A DNA stretch of 64,000 nt from RBG-16-34-14 sp963798865 (GTDB taxonomy: Bacteria > Bacteroidota > Ignavibacteria > Ignavibacteriales > Ignavibacteriaceae), in contig CAWCVZ010000005.1 in the NCBI GenBank assembly GCA_963798865.1, forward strand, positions 62,001 through 126,000, read 5' to 3'. The position numbers and the translations under genes were made by a program. Under the pieces are notes generated by a model. That model was not told where the DNA came from. It ran no database searches and saw nothing but the letters and a program-made list of their open reading frames with translations. The first letter of the stretch is position 1. Each line of letters starts with the position of its first letter. Below are positions 26,337-35,821 of the stretch, piece after piece.

Positions 26337-27011
26337 TTATTTTAATATTCTTTTTAACATCTCAATATCTTCCTCTGAAGTAACCTTAAAATTAAAAACA
26401 GAACCCTCTACAATATTTATTTTATTACCTATATTATTTACAATCATTGATTCATCTGTACCGTAATAATTTTCTTTGTAAGCAATACTCATAGCTTTCA
26501 TTAAATCTTTGTACCTGAAAACCTGCGGAGTCTGCACATAATAAACTTCATCACGGTTAAGATATTTTTCAATTCTATTTTTACCCTTTACAAGTGTGTC
26601 TTTAGCTTTAATACATACAACTGCATTTCCCTTTTTTTTTGCAGTGATTAAAGCCGGAGTTAAAACTTTTTGGGGCAGCATTGGTCTGGCAGCATCGTGA
26701 ACTGCAATCAAATCATCTGGTAAAGAAGAAAGAGATAATAATGCTTTATAAACTGAATCCTGTCTTTCTTTTCCTCCTTCCACAATTAAGGTAACTTTTG
26801 ATAATTTATATTTCCTGATAAGATTTTGAAGTTTCTTATGATATTGAACCTCGGCAGGAATAATAATTTCGTCAATCAGCTTATTTTTCTGGAAGACTTC
26901 AAGGGTGTAAACAATAAGTTCTTTACCATTAATATCCAGGTATTGCTTAGGAATTTTTGATCCGCTTCTTTTACCTTTACCTCCTGCAGGAATTATAGCA
27001 TAAGTTCTCAT
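26337..27011 (-). CDS. ispD: 2-C-methyl-D-erythritol 4-phosphate cytidylyltransferase
   Basis: It transfers CMP to methylerythritol phosphate in the MEP isoprenoid pathway. The nucleotide-binding signature PAGGKGKRSGSKIPKQYL, the VHDAARP motif and YYGTDESMIV are present. At 224 residues it is full length. The ATG at 27009-27011 (MRTYAIIPAGG) is preferred; a GTG two codons upstream is possible. It lies 15 bases after queA on the same strand. Confidence 0.95.
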   Translation of the reverse strand: MRTYAIIPAGGKGKRSGSKIPKQYLDINGKELIVYTLEVFQKNKLIDEIIIPAEVQYHKKLQNLIRKYKLSKVTLIVEGGKERQDSVYKALLSLSSLPDDLIAVHDAARPMLPQKVLTPALITAKKKGNAVVCIKAKDTLVKGKNRIEKYLNRDEVYYVQTPQVFRYKDLMKAMSIAYKENYYGTDESMIVNNIGNKINIVEGSVFNFKVTSEEDIEMLKRILK

Positions 27012-27026
27012 AATCACTTATAGCTG

Positions 27027-28061
27027 TTAAACAATAAGCATTGCATCGCCATAGCTCAGGAACCTGTAGCCATCTTTCATAGCTTTCTTATATGCTTTCA
27101 TAACAAAATCTGTATCTGCAAAAGCACAAACCAGCATTAATAAAGTTGATTCCTCGGCATGAAAATTTGTAACCAGTTTACTTACTATTTTAAAATCATA
27201 AGGCGGGTAAATAAATTTATCTGTCCAGCCCCTACCCGGCTTCACTTTGCCTTCTGCAGTTACGCTTGTTTCCAATGCACGCGTTGAACTTGTGCCTACA
27301 ACCAGAATATTTTTCTTTGCTTCCATTGCTTTATTTATTATTTCTGCTGTCCTGGCAGGAATTTCATAAAATTCAGAATCCATTTTATGTTTTGTAAGAT
27401 CCTCAACCTCAACAGGCCTGAATGTACCAAGCCCGATATGTAAAATTACGGGAACAATAGTAGCCCCTTTCGCTTTTATTTTATCCAGCAGCTTTGTTGT
27501 AAAATGAAGTCCGGCAGTTGGTGCGGCAACCGAACCATCAATTTTTGCATAAACGGTCTGATAATTTTCTTTATCGGCTGCCTCAGGTTCTCTTTTAATA
27601 TAAGGAGGAAGCGGGGTTAACCCAATTTTTTCAACGGCCTTAAATACGTTATTCGGCTGGTTAAATCTAACTGTTCTCCCTCGTGATGTTGTATTATCAA
27701 TTACCTCGCACCATAATTTATCATTAAAATAAATTTTATTGCCTATTCTAACTTTACGGGCAGGATCAACAATAACATCCCATATAGCTTCATCTGCATT
27801 CAATTCTCTTAGAAGGAAAACTTCTATCTTGGCGTTTGTCTTTTCCTTCTTGCCATATAACCTTGCCTGGAAAACCCGTGTTTCATTAACGACAATGATA
27901 TCCCCCTTATCAATATAATCCAATACATCGGCAAATTTTTTATTTTCAATCTCCTGAGTTTCCCTGTTAAGAACCATAAGTTTTGATTTATCCCGTGGAG
28001 TAACGGGATGTTTTGCAATTGAACTCTTAGGAAGGTTGTACTTGAAATCAGAAAGCTTCAT
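27027..28061 (-). CDS. queA: S-adenosylmethionine:tRNA ribosyltransferase-isomerase
   Basis: It adds the epoxycyclopentane ring from S-adenosylmethionine to preQ1 at position 34 of tRNA, the step before queuosine. Full length at 344 residues, with the N-terminal LPKSSIAKHPVTPRDKSKLM, GSVAAPTAGLHFT, LHIGLGTFRPV and the C-terminal NFHAEESTLLMLVCAF and FLSYGDAMLI. The other queuosine genes in the window, queC and queF, are 15 kb away on the other strand, so the pathway is split. Confidence 0.96.
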   Translation of the reverse strand: MKLSDFKYNLPKSSIAKHPVTPRDKSKLMVLNRETQEIENKKFADVLDYIDKGDIIVVNETRVFQARLYGKKEKTNAKIEVFLLRELNADEAIWDVIVDPARKVRIGNKIYFNDKLWCEVIDNTTSRGRTVRFNQPNNVFKAVEKIGLTPLPPYIKREPEAADKENYQTVYAKIDGSVAAPTAGLHFTTKLLDKIKAKGATIVPVILHIGLGTFRPVEVEDLTKHKMDSEFYEIPARTAEIINKAMEAKKNILVVGTSSTRALETSVTAEGKVKPGRGWTDKFIYPPYDFKIVSKLVTNFHAEESTLLMLVCAFADTDFVMKAYKKAMKDGYRFLSYGDAMLIV

Positions 28062-28101
28062 TATCTATACCTTTTATTTTAATTGATTTTCTTTTTAATA
28101 A

Positions 28102-28134
28102 GTGAGCCGGAATTTTAAATATTCGCCGGCTCAC
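28102..28134 (-). terminator. Hairpin terminator after pyruvate phosphate dikinase
   Basis: GTGAGCCG pairs with CGGCTCAC, continued after a bulge by GAAT/ATTC, around a seven-base A/T loop. This is a strong, GC-rich stem for this genome. It lies about 20 bases past the ppdK stop and before queA. The following tract is A/T-rich but not a clean T run. Confidence 0.65.
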
Positions 28135-28155
28135 TAAATGACAAATAGGAATTAA

Positions 28156-30933
28156 TTATTTCTTTTTAGTTTTTTTAACTGCACTTTTCTTTTTTGCAGG
28201 TTTTACAGATTTCATTTCTTTAACAACCGCTTGTGCTGCTGCTAATCTTGCAATAGGAACACGGAACGGAGAACAGCTTACATAGTTCAAACCGATTTTA
28301 TGGCAGAACTCAACTGATTTTGGTTCACCCCCATGCTCACCGCAAATGCCCACTTTAAGGTCTGGTCTGGTTGATCTTCCACCCTTTGTTGCAATTTCCA
28401 TGAGCTTTCCTATTGAATCCTGATCTATAGATTGAAATGGATCTTCGGGAAGAATTTTTTGTTCAAGATATTCAGGTAAGAAACCACCTATATCATCTCT
28501 AGAAAATCCAAATCCCATCTGGGTAAGATCATTTGTTCCAAATGAAAAAAACTGTGCAACCTCTGCAATTTTATCGGCGGTTAATGCCGCTCTTGGAATT
28601 TCAATCATTGTTCCGGTTAAATGAGCAATTTTCTTCAACCCAAATTTATCGCAAACTTCTGCGTGAACTTTATTAATAATTTTATACTGATGACTGATTT
28701 CATTAACATGGCATGTAACAGGGATCATTATTTCAGGAAAAGGTTTTTTTCCTTCCTTCAACAATTCAGCTGTAGCTTCAAATATTGCACGGACCTGCAT
28801 TTCAGTAATTTCAGGATATGTAATTCCCAACCGTACTCCACGATGACCCATCATCGGGTTATTTTCGTGCAGAGAATCAGCACGATTATTTAACTCATCT
28901 AAAGTTATTCCCAGGCTAGCAGCTAATTTCTCTCTTTCATCAAGCCTTGTAGGAACAAACTCATGCAGCGGAGGATCAAGCGTTCTGAAAGTAACTGGAA
29001 AACCATCCATTGCTTCCATAGTCCCTTTAACATCATACTTAACAAATGGAAACAATTCCTTTAGGGCATTAACTCTTTCAGCTTCAGTTTTTGAGTGAAT
29101 CATTTTACGAAGTATGAATAATGGCTCTTCAGAATTTTTTCCATAGAACATATGCTCGGTTCTGAAAAGACCTATTCCTTCAGCGCCAAAAGCTCTTGCA
29201 CGTGCAGCATCTTCCGGAGTATCTGCGTTTGTTCTCACTTTTAATTTTCTAACCTGGTCGCATAATTTCATAAATATCTGGAAGTCCGGATTTTCTTCAG
29301 CAGCTTTTATCATTGGTAACTCACCTAAGTAAACTGTTCCCTTTGAACCGTTAAGGGTTAGCCAATCGCCTTCCTTAATCTTAGTGCCGTCAACAGTAAA
29401 ATACTTTTCATCATAATTCATTTTAATTGTTCCGGCACCAACGATACAACATTTACCCCACCCACGGGCAACAAGAGCTGCGTGTGAAGTCATTCCGCCT
29501 CTTGCTGTAAGTATTGCCTGCGCTGCACGCATTCCTTCAATATCTTCAGGATTTGTTTCATCACGAACAAGAAGCACTCTCTTTCCTTCTTTTGCCCATG
29601 CAACAGCATCATTAGCAGAAAATACAACTTGCCCTGATGCACCGCCTGGTCCTGCAGGTAAACCTTTTGCAATTGCTTTAGTTTTTATTTCAATTGCAGG
29701 ATCAATTATTGGATGAAGAAGTTCATCAAGTTGTGCAGGTTGAACACGGGCAACCGCTTCTTCCTTTGTAATTAATTTTTCTTTGAACATATCAAGAGCC
29801 ATCTTTACAGCCGCCGGTCCGTTTCTTTTTCCAACTCTGCATTGCAGCATATAAAGGGTTCCATCCTGAATTGTAAACTCGATATCTAACATATCGCGAT
29901 AATGTTTTTCAAGGAGTCTCTGGATTTTGTGCAGCTGTTTATATGTTGCCGGCATTCCAGTTTCAAGTGATGCAAGATGTGCAGTGTGCTCACTCTTCCC
30001 AACTTCGTTAATGGGATTTGGCGTTCTAATGCCTGCAACGACATCTTCTCCCTGCGCATTTGACAGCCATTCACCATAAAAATAATTCTGCCCTGTTGCA
30101 GGATTACGTGTAAAAGCTACACCGGTTGCAGATGTATCACCCATATTTCCAAATACCATTGATTGTACGTTAACTGCAGTTCCCCAGTCATCCGGAATGC
30201 CTTCAATTCTTCTGTAAGAAATAGCTCTTTTACCCATCCAGCTCTGGAATACAGCAGATACTGCACCCCAAAGTTGTTCCATAGGATCTTCAGGAAATGG
30301 TTTGCCTAAAACTTCTTTAACCTTTCCTTTGTAAATTTCAATCAGTGCTTTAAGGTCATCTGCAGTTAAATCAGTATCGGAATGCACTCCTTTTGATTCT
30401 TTCATTTTATGAAGTTCTTTTTCCAGCTGTTGTCTTACCCCTTTACCTTCCTTCGGTTCGACACCTGCAGCTTTTTCCATAACAACATCAGAATACATTT
30501 GGATTAATCTGCGGTGTGAATCGTAAACAAATCTTGGATTATTGGTTTTTGAAATTAAGGCCTCACGAGTCTCATTATTCAGACCAACATTAAGAATTGT
30601 TTCCATCATTCCCGGCATAGATGCTCGCGCACCTGAACGAACTGAAAGAAGAAGCGGATTTTTCAAATCACCAAATTTCGCTCCCATCTGTTTTTCAACT
30701 TTTGCAAGTGCATCTTTAACCTGCTTATCAAGTTCTTTGGGATATTTTTTGTTATTCTTATAATAAGCTGTACATACTTCTGTTGTAATTGTAAAACCCG
30801 CAGGCACAGGTAAACCAATATTTACCATTTCTGCCAGGTTTGCTCCTTTACCACCGAGTAGAGCTTTCATCTCGGCTTTACCTTCAGCTTTCTTTCCACC
30901 GAAAAAGTAAACATATTTTTGCTGCTTAGACAT
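28156..30933 (-). CDS. ppdK: Pyruvate, phosphate dikinase
   Basis: It interconverts pyruvate, ATP and phosphate with PEP, AMP and pyrophosphate. 925 residues: an N-terminal ATP-grasp domain (LLGGKGANLAEM, VRSGARASMPGMM), a swivelling phosphohistidine domain (GGMTSHAALVARGWGKC with the catalytic His), and a C-terminal PEP/pyruvate barrel (GIGLFRTEHMF, VGICGEHGGEP). The last about 20 residues form a lysine-rich tail (KKKSAVKKTKKK) not typical of the family. A strong GGAGGA lies ten bases before the ATG. Confidence 0.96.
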   Translation of the reverse strand: MSKQQKYVYFFGGKKAEGKAEMKALLGGKGANLAEMVNIGLPVPAGFTITTEVCTAYYKNNKKYPKELDKQVKDALAKVEKQMGAKFGDLKNPLLLSVRSGARASMPGMMETILNVGLNNETREALISKTNNPRFVYDSHRRLIQMYSDVVMEKAAGVEPKEGKGVRQQLEKELHKMKESKGVHSDTDLTADDLKALIEIYKGKVKEVLGKPFPEDPMEQLWGAVSAVFQSWMGKRAISYRRIEGIPDDWGTAVNVQSMVFGNMGDTSATGVAFTRNPATGQNYFYGEWLSNAQGEDVVAGIRTPNPINEVGKSEHTAHLASLETGMPATYKQLHKIQRLLEKHYRDMLDIEFTIQDGTLYMLQCRVGKRNGPAAVKMALDMFKEKLITKEEAVARVQPAQLDELLHPIIDPAIEIKTKAIAKGLPAGPGGASGQVVFSANDAVAWAKEGKRVLLVRDETNPEDIEGMRAAQAILTARGGMTSHAALVARGWGKCCIVGAGTIKMNYDEKYFTVDGTKIKEGDWLTLNGSKGTVYLGELPMIKAAEENPDFQIFMKLCDQVRKLKVRTNADTPEDAARARAFGAEGIGLFRTEHMFYGKNSEEPLFILRKMIHSKTEAERVNALKELFPFVKYDVKGTMEAMDGFPVTFRTLDPPLHEFVPTRLDEREKLAASLGITLDELNNRADSLHENNPMMGHRGVRLGITYPEITEMQVRAIFEATAELLKEGKKPFPEIMIPVTCHVNEISHQYKIINKVHAEVCDKFGLKKIAHLTGTMIEIPRAALTADKIAEVAQFFSFGTNDLTQMGFGFSRDDIGGFLPEYLEQKILPEDPFQSIDQDSIGKLMEIATKGGRSTRPDLKVGICGEHGGEPKSVEFCHKIGLNYVSCSPFRVPIARLAAAQAVVKEMKSVKPAKKKSAVKKTKKK

Positions 30934-30986
30934 CTAACTATCGTCCTCCATTCTTATGTATTGTATTAGTAAAAAATAAATCATGT

Positions 30987-32030
30987 TCAGTTCAAATGAT
31001 TTAAAATAAAGTTTCTGAATTTATCTTCTTCGTCAAATTTTAATTCTATTTTAAGATAGAATACATCTATGTCATCAAGTTCTTTTGCAAATTTCATTAG
31101 TTTAACTGCGTCCTTTTGTGTTGTAACTACCGAATATGAATTTGTTACATAAAATTCTTTTCTGATCCTTTGTACCTCCTTGAATGAATAATCTTTATGA
31201 TCTACAAAAATTAATTTATTTTGTGTGTCAACCTTTGTTTGCCCGAGTATATTTAAAAAGGAAACTGGATTCGCAATTCCGGCGACCACAAGACTTTTTT
31301 GTCCTTCAAATTCATGCAAACCATGTTCTGTTCCTCTTCTCATATCAACAAACCCGATGGCTTTGTAATAGCACGTAACAACAGATTTGTTATTAAAATA
31401 TTTTTCAAGAATACCGGGGATTTTTTTCTCTTCTGTAAATTTTCTGTTAATAACAACAATATCCGCTCTTTTAACAGAGTCGAAATTTTCTCTCAAATTT
31501 CCTGCGGGTAAAAGAAAATGATTTGGAAAATTTGTTTCATTTAAAAATCTCTGTTCAAAAATCAGGATGTTAATATCTCTGTGTATCCATCTATGCTGGA
31601 AAGCATCATCAAGTAAAATTATATTTATTCCTGTTTCGTTAATTAATCTTTCAGCGCCTTCTAACCTGTTCTCAGAAACGGCAGCTGGTACTTTGCATTC
31701 CAGCACAGTATGGAACATTTCGTCACCTGATTCATCAACGGAGGAAAGAATTTTTTCTCCATCGCAAACAAGTTTATAACCGGAAGATTTACGGCGGTAC
31801 CCTCTGCTTAAAACACCAACTTTTTTTTTCTCACTCTTTAAGAAATCAGCAAGATAAATAACTAAAGGTGTTTTACCAGAGCCACCAACATTAATGTTTC
31901 CTACTGAAATAATTTTTGCATTTACCCGCTTTGTTTTAAATATATTTTTATCAAAGAACCAGTTTCTTAATCTTATTATTGCAGCATAAACCGGCACAAA
32001 AGGAAATAAAATAACTCTTAAATTTTCCAT
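30987..32030 (-). CDS. lpxK: Tetraacyldisaccharide 4'-kinase (lipid A)
   Basis: It phosphorylates the 4' position of the lipid A disaccharide at the inner membrane. 347 residues with an N-terminal membrane anchor (LRVILFPFVPVYAAIIRLRNWF), P-loop SVGNINVGGSGKTPLV, GVLSRGYRRKS, and LLDDAFQHRWIHRDINIL. It ends an lpxB-DUF374-lpxK string in which all members lie within 12 bases or overlap. This string is good evidence for an LPS outer membrane. Confidence 0.95.
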   Translation of the reverse strand: MENLRVILFPFVPVYAAIIRLRNWFFDKNIFKTKRVNAKIISVGNINVGGSGKTPLVIYLADFLKSEKKKVGVLSRGYRRKSSGYKLVCDGEKILSSVDESGDEMFHTVLECKVPAAVSENRLEGAERLINETGINIILLDDAFQHRWIHRDINILIFEQRFLNETNFPNHFLLPAGNLRENFDSVKRADIVVINRKFTEEKKIPGILEKYFNNKSVVTCYYKAIGFVDMRRGTEHGLHEFEGQKSLVVAGIANPVSFLNILGQTKVDTQNKLIFVDHKDYSFKEVQRIRKEFYVTNSYSVVTTQKDAVKLMKFAKELDDIDVFYLKIELKFDEEDKFRNFILNHLN

Positions 32031-32041
32031 CGGTTTATTTT

Positions 32042-32698
32042 TTATGAATTCTCTGCTTCAACCTGCAGCTTATTCAATCTTTCCTCACAAATATTTATCA
32101 TTTCTGAAGTTGAATCATGATTAAGATTTTTATCCAGATATAATGGTTCAGAATAAACTACTGTTGCTTTACTAAAAAAAGATGGTACCTGGAATTTATC
32201 CCAGCTTTTAAGTTCTCTTTTTTTCTTGAAGGAAACTCCTGCAAGAACAAGAGGCAGCCCGCTTTTTTGGGCTGTTATAACTGCACCGGCTTTCATTACT
32301 TTTTCAGGACCTCTCGGACCATCCGGTGTTATTGCAATTGTATAATTATTTATTGCATAATCAATCATCGTTCGCAAAGCAGCCTCTCCACCAGAGGAGC
32401 TTGAACCTCTGATAACATGATAATTCCATTTGTTCAAAACTTTAGAAAGCAAATCGCCATCCTTGCTTTTACTTATCAATGCAGCAACTTTATCGCCGCG
32501 GTGTAAATACCACGGAAGCAGCATTGTGCTATGCCAGAATGCAATAATAAAATTTTTGTTTTCTTTTCTAAGCCTGTCAATATGTTCTTTATTTTTTACC
32601 TCAACCTTTAAACTTTTACAAAGAAGATTTACCGCTTTATCAATTAAAAAATTTCCAATCGTCCTGAGGAAATTTTTCTTTAATTCTTTAGCCTTCAT
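32042..32698 (-). CDS. DUF374 lysophospholipid/lipid A acyltransferase-like protein
   Basis: 218 residues of the DUF374 branch of lysophospholipid acyltransferases. The catalytic-type motif reads FWHSTMLLPW (histidine about 24 residues past the KNKEHIDRL segment), and the diagnostic TPDGPRGP motif is present. It lies between lpxB (ten-base overlap) and lpxK, so it probably acylates lipid A or its precursor. The exact acyl donor and position cannot be read. Confidence 0.88.
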   Translation of the reverse strand: MKAKELKKNFLRTIGNFLIDKAVNLLCKSLKVEVKNKEHIDRLRKENKNFIIAFWHSTMLLPWYLHRGDKVAALISKSKDGDLLSKVLNKWNYHVIRGSSSSGGEAALRTMIDYAINNYTIAITPDGPRGPEKVMKAGAVITAQKSGLPLVLAGVSFKKKRELKSWDKFQVPSFFSKATVVYSEPLYLDKNLNHDSTSEMINICEERLNKLQVEAENS

Positions 32699-33833
32699 TA
32701 ATTAATGAATAAATAGATTCCGCTGTTTTTCTGACAGCACCTTTTTCTCCAAGTTTTTTATTTATTTCTAAAAGCTTGTTTCTTATGGAGTTATACAAAC
32801 TGTTATTGCTCAATATTTTTTCAGATTCTTCAAAGATTAAATCCGTATTTACTTTATCCTGAATTAATTCCGGCACAACATTTTCACCGGAAATAATATT
32901 TGCCATTCCTATATTTTTAAGATTAACGAGATTCTTCCCGATGAAATAAGTAAGCAGGCTTGTTTTATAAACAATAACCATAGGTAAACCAAACAAACCG
33001 GCTTCGAGAGTTGAGGTGCCGGATTTTATAATTCCGAATTTTGCATACCTCATTAATTCATAGTTATGCTCTTTAATTAATTTATACTCATCACTGCCGG
33101 AAATATTTTTATACAATTCTTCATCAATACCTGAAGCACCTGCAACGACAACCTGCAAATTAAATTCTTTGCCAAGATTTAAAGCTGCTTTAATTACTGC
33201 AGGAAATATTCTTTCAACTTCATGCTTCCTGCTGCCGGGCAGAACCAGGAGTATTTCTTTTTGAGGATCGAGATTATACATTTTGAAAATTTTTTCTTTT
33301 GGCAGAAAATCATATTTCTCAATCCGTTCCAGTAGGGGATGACCAACAAACTCAACATCAACTCCTTCATCTTCGTAAAGTTTTTCTTCAAAAGGAAAAA
33401 CAACAAACATTTTTCTAACTAGATTTTTTATTCTTTTAATTCTTCCTCTGCCCCATGCCCAGACCTGAGGCGAGACATAATAAATAATTTTCACTCCAAG
33501 TGGTTTAATTTTTTTGGCAAAATTCAGATTAAACCCGGGGTAATCAATTAAAATTATATCTTGAATTTTTTTTTCTTTAATTATCTCTATCAATTCACTC
33601 TGAACTTTTTTTATAAAAGGAATATGTTTTACAACTTCTGCAAACCCGAGAAATGCAAGCTTGTTTATGTGATAAATAATTTCCACGCCAGCCATCTTCA
33701 TTCTGTCGCCGCCAATCCCTACAATATTTAATCTGGCATCAACCTTTTTTAACTCTGTGGATAACTCGGCACCAAGTAAATCTCCTGAAACTTCACCAGT
33801 AATTATCATTATGTTTTTATTTTTTCCATTCAT
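32688..33833 (-). CDS. lpxB: Lipid-A-disaccharide synthase
   Basis: It joins UDP-2,3-diacylglucosamine and lipid X into the lipid A disaccharide. 381 residues, full length, with the N-terminal ITGEVSGDLLGAELSTEL, GIGGDRMKMAGVEI, YYVSPQVWAWGRGRIKRIK, LLVLPGSRKHEVERI and KSGTSTLEAGLFGLPMVIVY. It belongs to GT19. Its 3' end overlaps the DUF374 acyltransferase start. Confidence 0.96.
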   Translation of the reverse strand: MNGKNKNIMIITGEVSGDLLGAELSTELKKVDARLNIVGIGGDRMKMAGVEIIYHINKLAFLGFAEVVKHIPFIKKVQSELIEIIKEKKIQDIILIDYPGFNLNFAKKIKPLGVKIIYYVSPQVWAWGRGRIKRIKNLVRKMFVVFPFEEKLYEDEGVDVEFVGHPLLERIEKYDFLPKEKIFKMYNLDPQKEILLVLPGSRKHEVERIFPAVIKAALNLGKEFNLQVVVAGASGIDEELYKNISGSDEYKLIKEHNYELMRYAKFGIIKSGTSTLEAGLFGLPMVIVYKTSLLTYFIGKNLVNLKNIGMANIISGENVVPELIQDKVNTDLIFEESEKILSNNSLYNSIRNKLLEINKKLGEKGAVRKTAESIYSLINEG

Positions 33834-33867
33834 TAGAATAATTCAGTATTACCGGAACTATTTTGCA

Positions 33868-34455
33868 TCAAAACCTGCCTATAAACCATAAAAGAAAAAT
33901 TGTGATAGTAACAAAGCCAATCGCCTGGAAAGTACGTTTCTCCGACCTCAATCCTGCTTTCATATTAAATGCAGGCTGTGTAATGGCTGCTTTATATGAA
34001 GAGAGTCTTGGTAATAATCTTGGAACATTTCTTTTATATTCTTTAAACTGATCTCCATACCTTTTCATTAAATATTCTTCTTCGCCTTTAATGATATAAT
34101 AGTATTGAAGTGTGAAGAAAAGCAAAGCAACAAGCTGCAGATATGGGAAAATTGCAAATGACATAATTCCCATACCAAGGTAAATCAGGATATTGCCTAT
34201 GTAAAGAGGGTTGCGTACATGAGCAAATGGTCCGCTGATAATAAGAAATGTCCCTTCCAAATGCCCGGTTGTTCTTGTTTCACTTCCAGCCCAGCTTACT
34301 CCCCACAACCTTAAAAGTTCACCGGCAACAGCGGTTATAAATCCGATTATAAGACTCCAGATATTTGCATTTTCATATAGAAGCATAAGTATAATAAAAG
34401 GTATTGGAGTATAGCTTCGGTATTTAAAAAATAATGATGACAAAGATTTATTCAT
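33868..34455 (-). CDS. Isoprenylcysteine-carboxylmethyltransferase-like membrane methyltransferase
   Basis: 195 residues with four to five hydrophobic segments and the PEMT/ICMT signature HVRNPLYIGNILIYLG followed by EEEYLMKRYGDQFKEYKRNVPRLLP. Bacterial members methylate diverse lipids or small molecules, and the substrate here is unknown. It lies between the HAD phosphatase (seven bases) and lpxB (34 bases) in one transcript, so a lipid substrate is plausible. Confidence 0.85.
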   Translation of the reverse strand: MNKSLSSLFFKYRSYTPIPFIILMLLYENANIWSLIIGFITAVAGELLRLWGVSWAGSETRTTGHLEGTFLIISGPFAHVRNPLYIGNILIYLGMGIMSFAIFPYLQLVALLFFTLQYYYIIKGEEEYLMKRYGDQFKEYKRNVPRLLPRLSSYKAAITQPAFNMKAGLRSEKRTFQAIGFVTITIFLLWFIGRF

Positions 34456-34461
34456 CGGATT

Positions 34462-35178
34462 CTATTCCTGGATATATACTTCTTTTCTTTTTAAAACAGC
34501 CTGATGTCTTTTCTTTAATCTCTTTTTTGAAAGAAGTTTAAGTATGATTTGCTGAATATCATTAAAATTTTTGAAAGGGAAATAAGAAATTCTTTCACGT
34601 TCACAATATTTTAGGAGATCATCTTTAGCAAAGATAAAATCACAATAATGAACAGTATTTTTATCAGAGTTTCCATCTCCGATAAAAATTGTGAATTCTT
34701 CATCGCTGCTGTTATTTATTATATGATTTCTTTTGCAATTTGCCGAGCCGGGAAAACCTATATCATGATGTGGAAAAGAGGGAATTAATTTATTGTTTAT
34801 TATCTCCAGCTTATTAGAATAGAATTTTATTCCTTTAAGATTTTCTTTCTTCAATATTCTATCAATATAATAATCAAATCCATCGCTAAGAATATAATGA
34901 GGTAATTCGTTCTCTTTGCAAAAGCTGATGAACTCTTTAAACCCGGGATCTATTTCTATTCCATCAATGAAATTGTCCAATTCGTCTTCCTCTATATAAG
35001 GGACGGATTTACAAAGAGAAATCCAGCATTGCTTTGACGATATTTTATCTGAAAGTAAATCGCTTATTATATTTTTAACTTCTTCTCTCTGCCCGAATTT
35101 CAAAAAAATATTTTCTCCAACATCGGCTGTTGTAATGGTTCCGTCGAAATCAATAAAAATTTTAAATTCTTTTTTCAT
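34462..35178 (-). CDS. HAD-IB phosphatase, MtnX-like
   Basis: 238 residues of the HAD superfamily: the nucleophile motif FIDFDGTIT at the N-terminus, a SDGFDYYIDRIL motif II region and FIGDGNSDKNTVHYCDFIFAK as motif III/IV. It is closest in style to MtnX (methionine salvage) phosphatases, but no other mtn gene is in the window, so the substrate stays open. I chose the ATG at 35176-35178, two bases after the smc stop. An upstream in-frame start lies inside smc. Confidence 0.82.
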   Translation of the reverse strand: MKKEFKIFIDFDGTITTADVGENIFLKFGQREEVKNIISDLLSDKISSKQCWISLCKSVPYIEEDELDNFIDGIEIDPGFKEFISFCKENELPHYILSDGFDYYIDRILKKENLKGIKFYSNKLEIINNKLIPSFPHHDIGFPGSANCKRNHIINNSSDEEFTIFIGDGNSDKNTVHYCDFIFAKDDLLKYCERERISYFPFKNFNDIQQIILKLLSKKRLKKRHQAVLKRKEVYIQE

Positions 35179-35179
35179 T

Positions 35180-35821
35180 TTATATTTGCTGCGAAACAAA
35201 GTTCAAATCTTCATTAAATCTTACTGCAACAAGTTTTGAAACGCCTTCCTCCTGCATGGTTACTCCATATAAAGTATCGGCAGCTTCCATTGTTCGCTTA
35301 TTGTGGGTTACAACAATAAATTGTGTGTCTTTGCTGAAGTCCTTAATTATTTTAGTAAAACGGTCAATATTTGCGTCGTCAAGAGGGGCATCAATCTCAT
35401 CAAGAATACAAAACGGGCTGGGTTTAACAAGATAAATTGCAAATAAAAGTGCAATAGCTGTTAAAGTTTTTTCGCCACCGGAAAGAAGTTCTATTGATGT
35501 TGGGCGCTTTCCTTTTGGCTTTGCAATTATTTCTATTTTAGCTTCAAGCGGATCAACTACACCAGCTGAAGTTTCTTCAAGCTTTAAATCAGCTTCATCA
35601 CCCGGATTAAAAAGGCTTCTGAAAATATTAATGAAGTTATCTCTTATCTTTCCAAAAGTATCCATAAACAAAGTCTGCGCAGTAACATTAATCTCTTCAA
35701 TTGTTTTAACAATATCTCTTTCGGACTCGAGTAAATCATTTCTTTGTTTGGAAAGGAAATCGAAACGCTGCTTTTCTTCTTCATATTCAGAATATGCAAG
35801 AAGATTAATCGGACCGAGATT
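35180..35821 (-). CDS. smc: Chromosome segregation protein SMC, C-terminal ATPase half-domain (shifted frame)
   Basis: About 213 residues beginning at NLGPINLLAYSEYEEEKQRF, which is the conserved SMC segment after the C-terminal coiled coil. It holds the ABC signature ELLSGGEKTLTAIALLF, Walker B FCILDEIDAPLDDAN and the TH switch (VVTHNKRTMEAADTLYG). The frame differs from the upstream part by one base at a run of six T (35820-35825, A on the coding strand). Taking one away joins AANK to NLGPINLLA. It is not a separate gene. Confidence 0.9.
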   Translation of the reverse strand, partial: NLGPINLLAYSEYEEEKQRFDFLSKQRNDLLESERDIVKTIEEINVTAQTLFMDTFGKIRDNFINIFRSLFNPGDEADLKLEETSAGVVDPLEAKIEIIAKPKGKRPTSIELLSGGEKTLTAIALLFAIYLVKPSPFCILDEIDAPLDDANIDRFTKIIKDFSKDTQFIVVTHNKRTMEAADTLYGVTMQEEGVSKLVAVRFNEDLNFVSQQI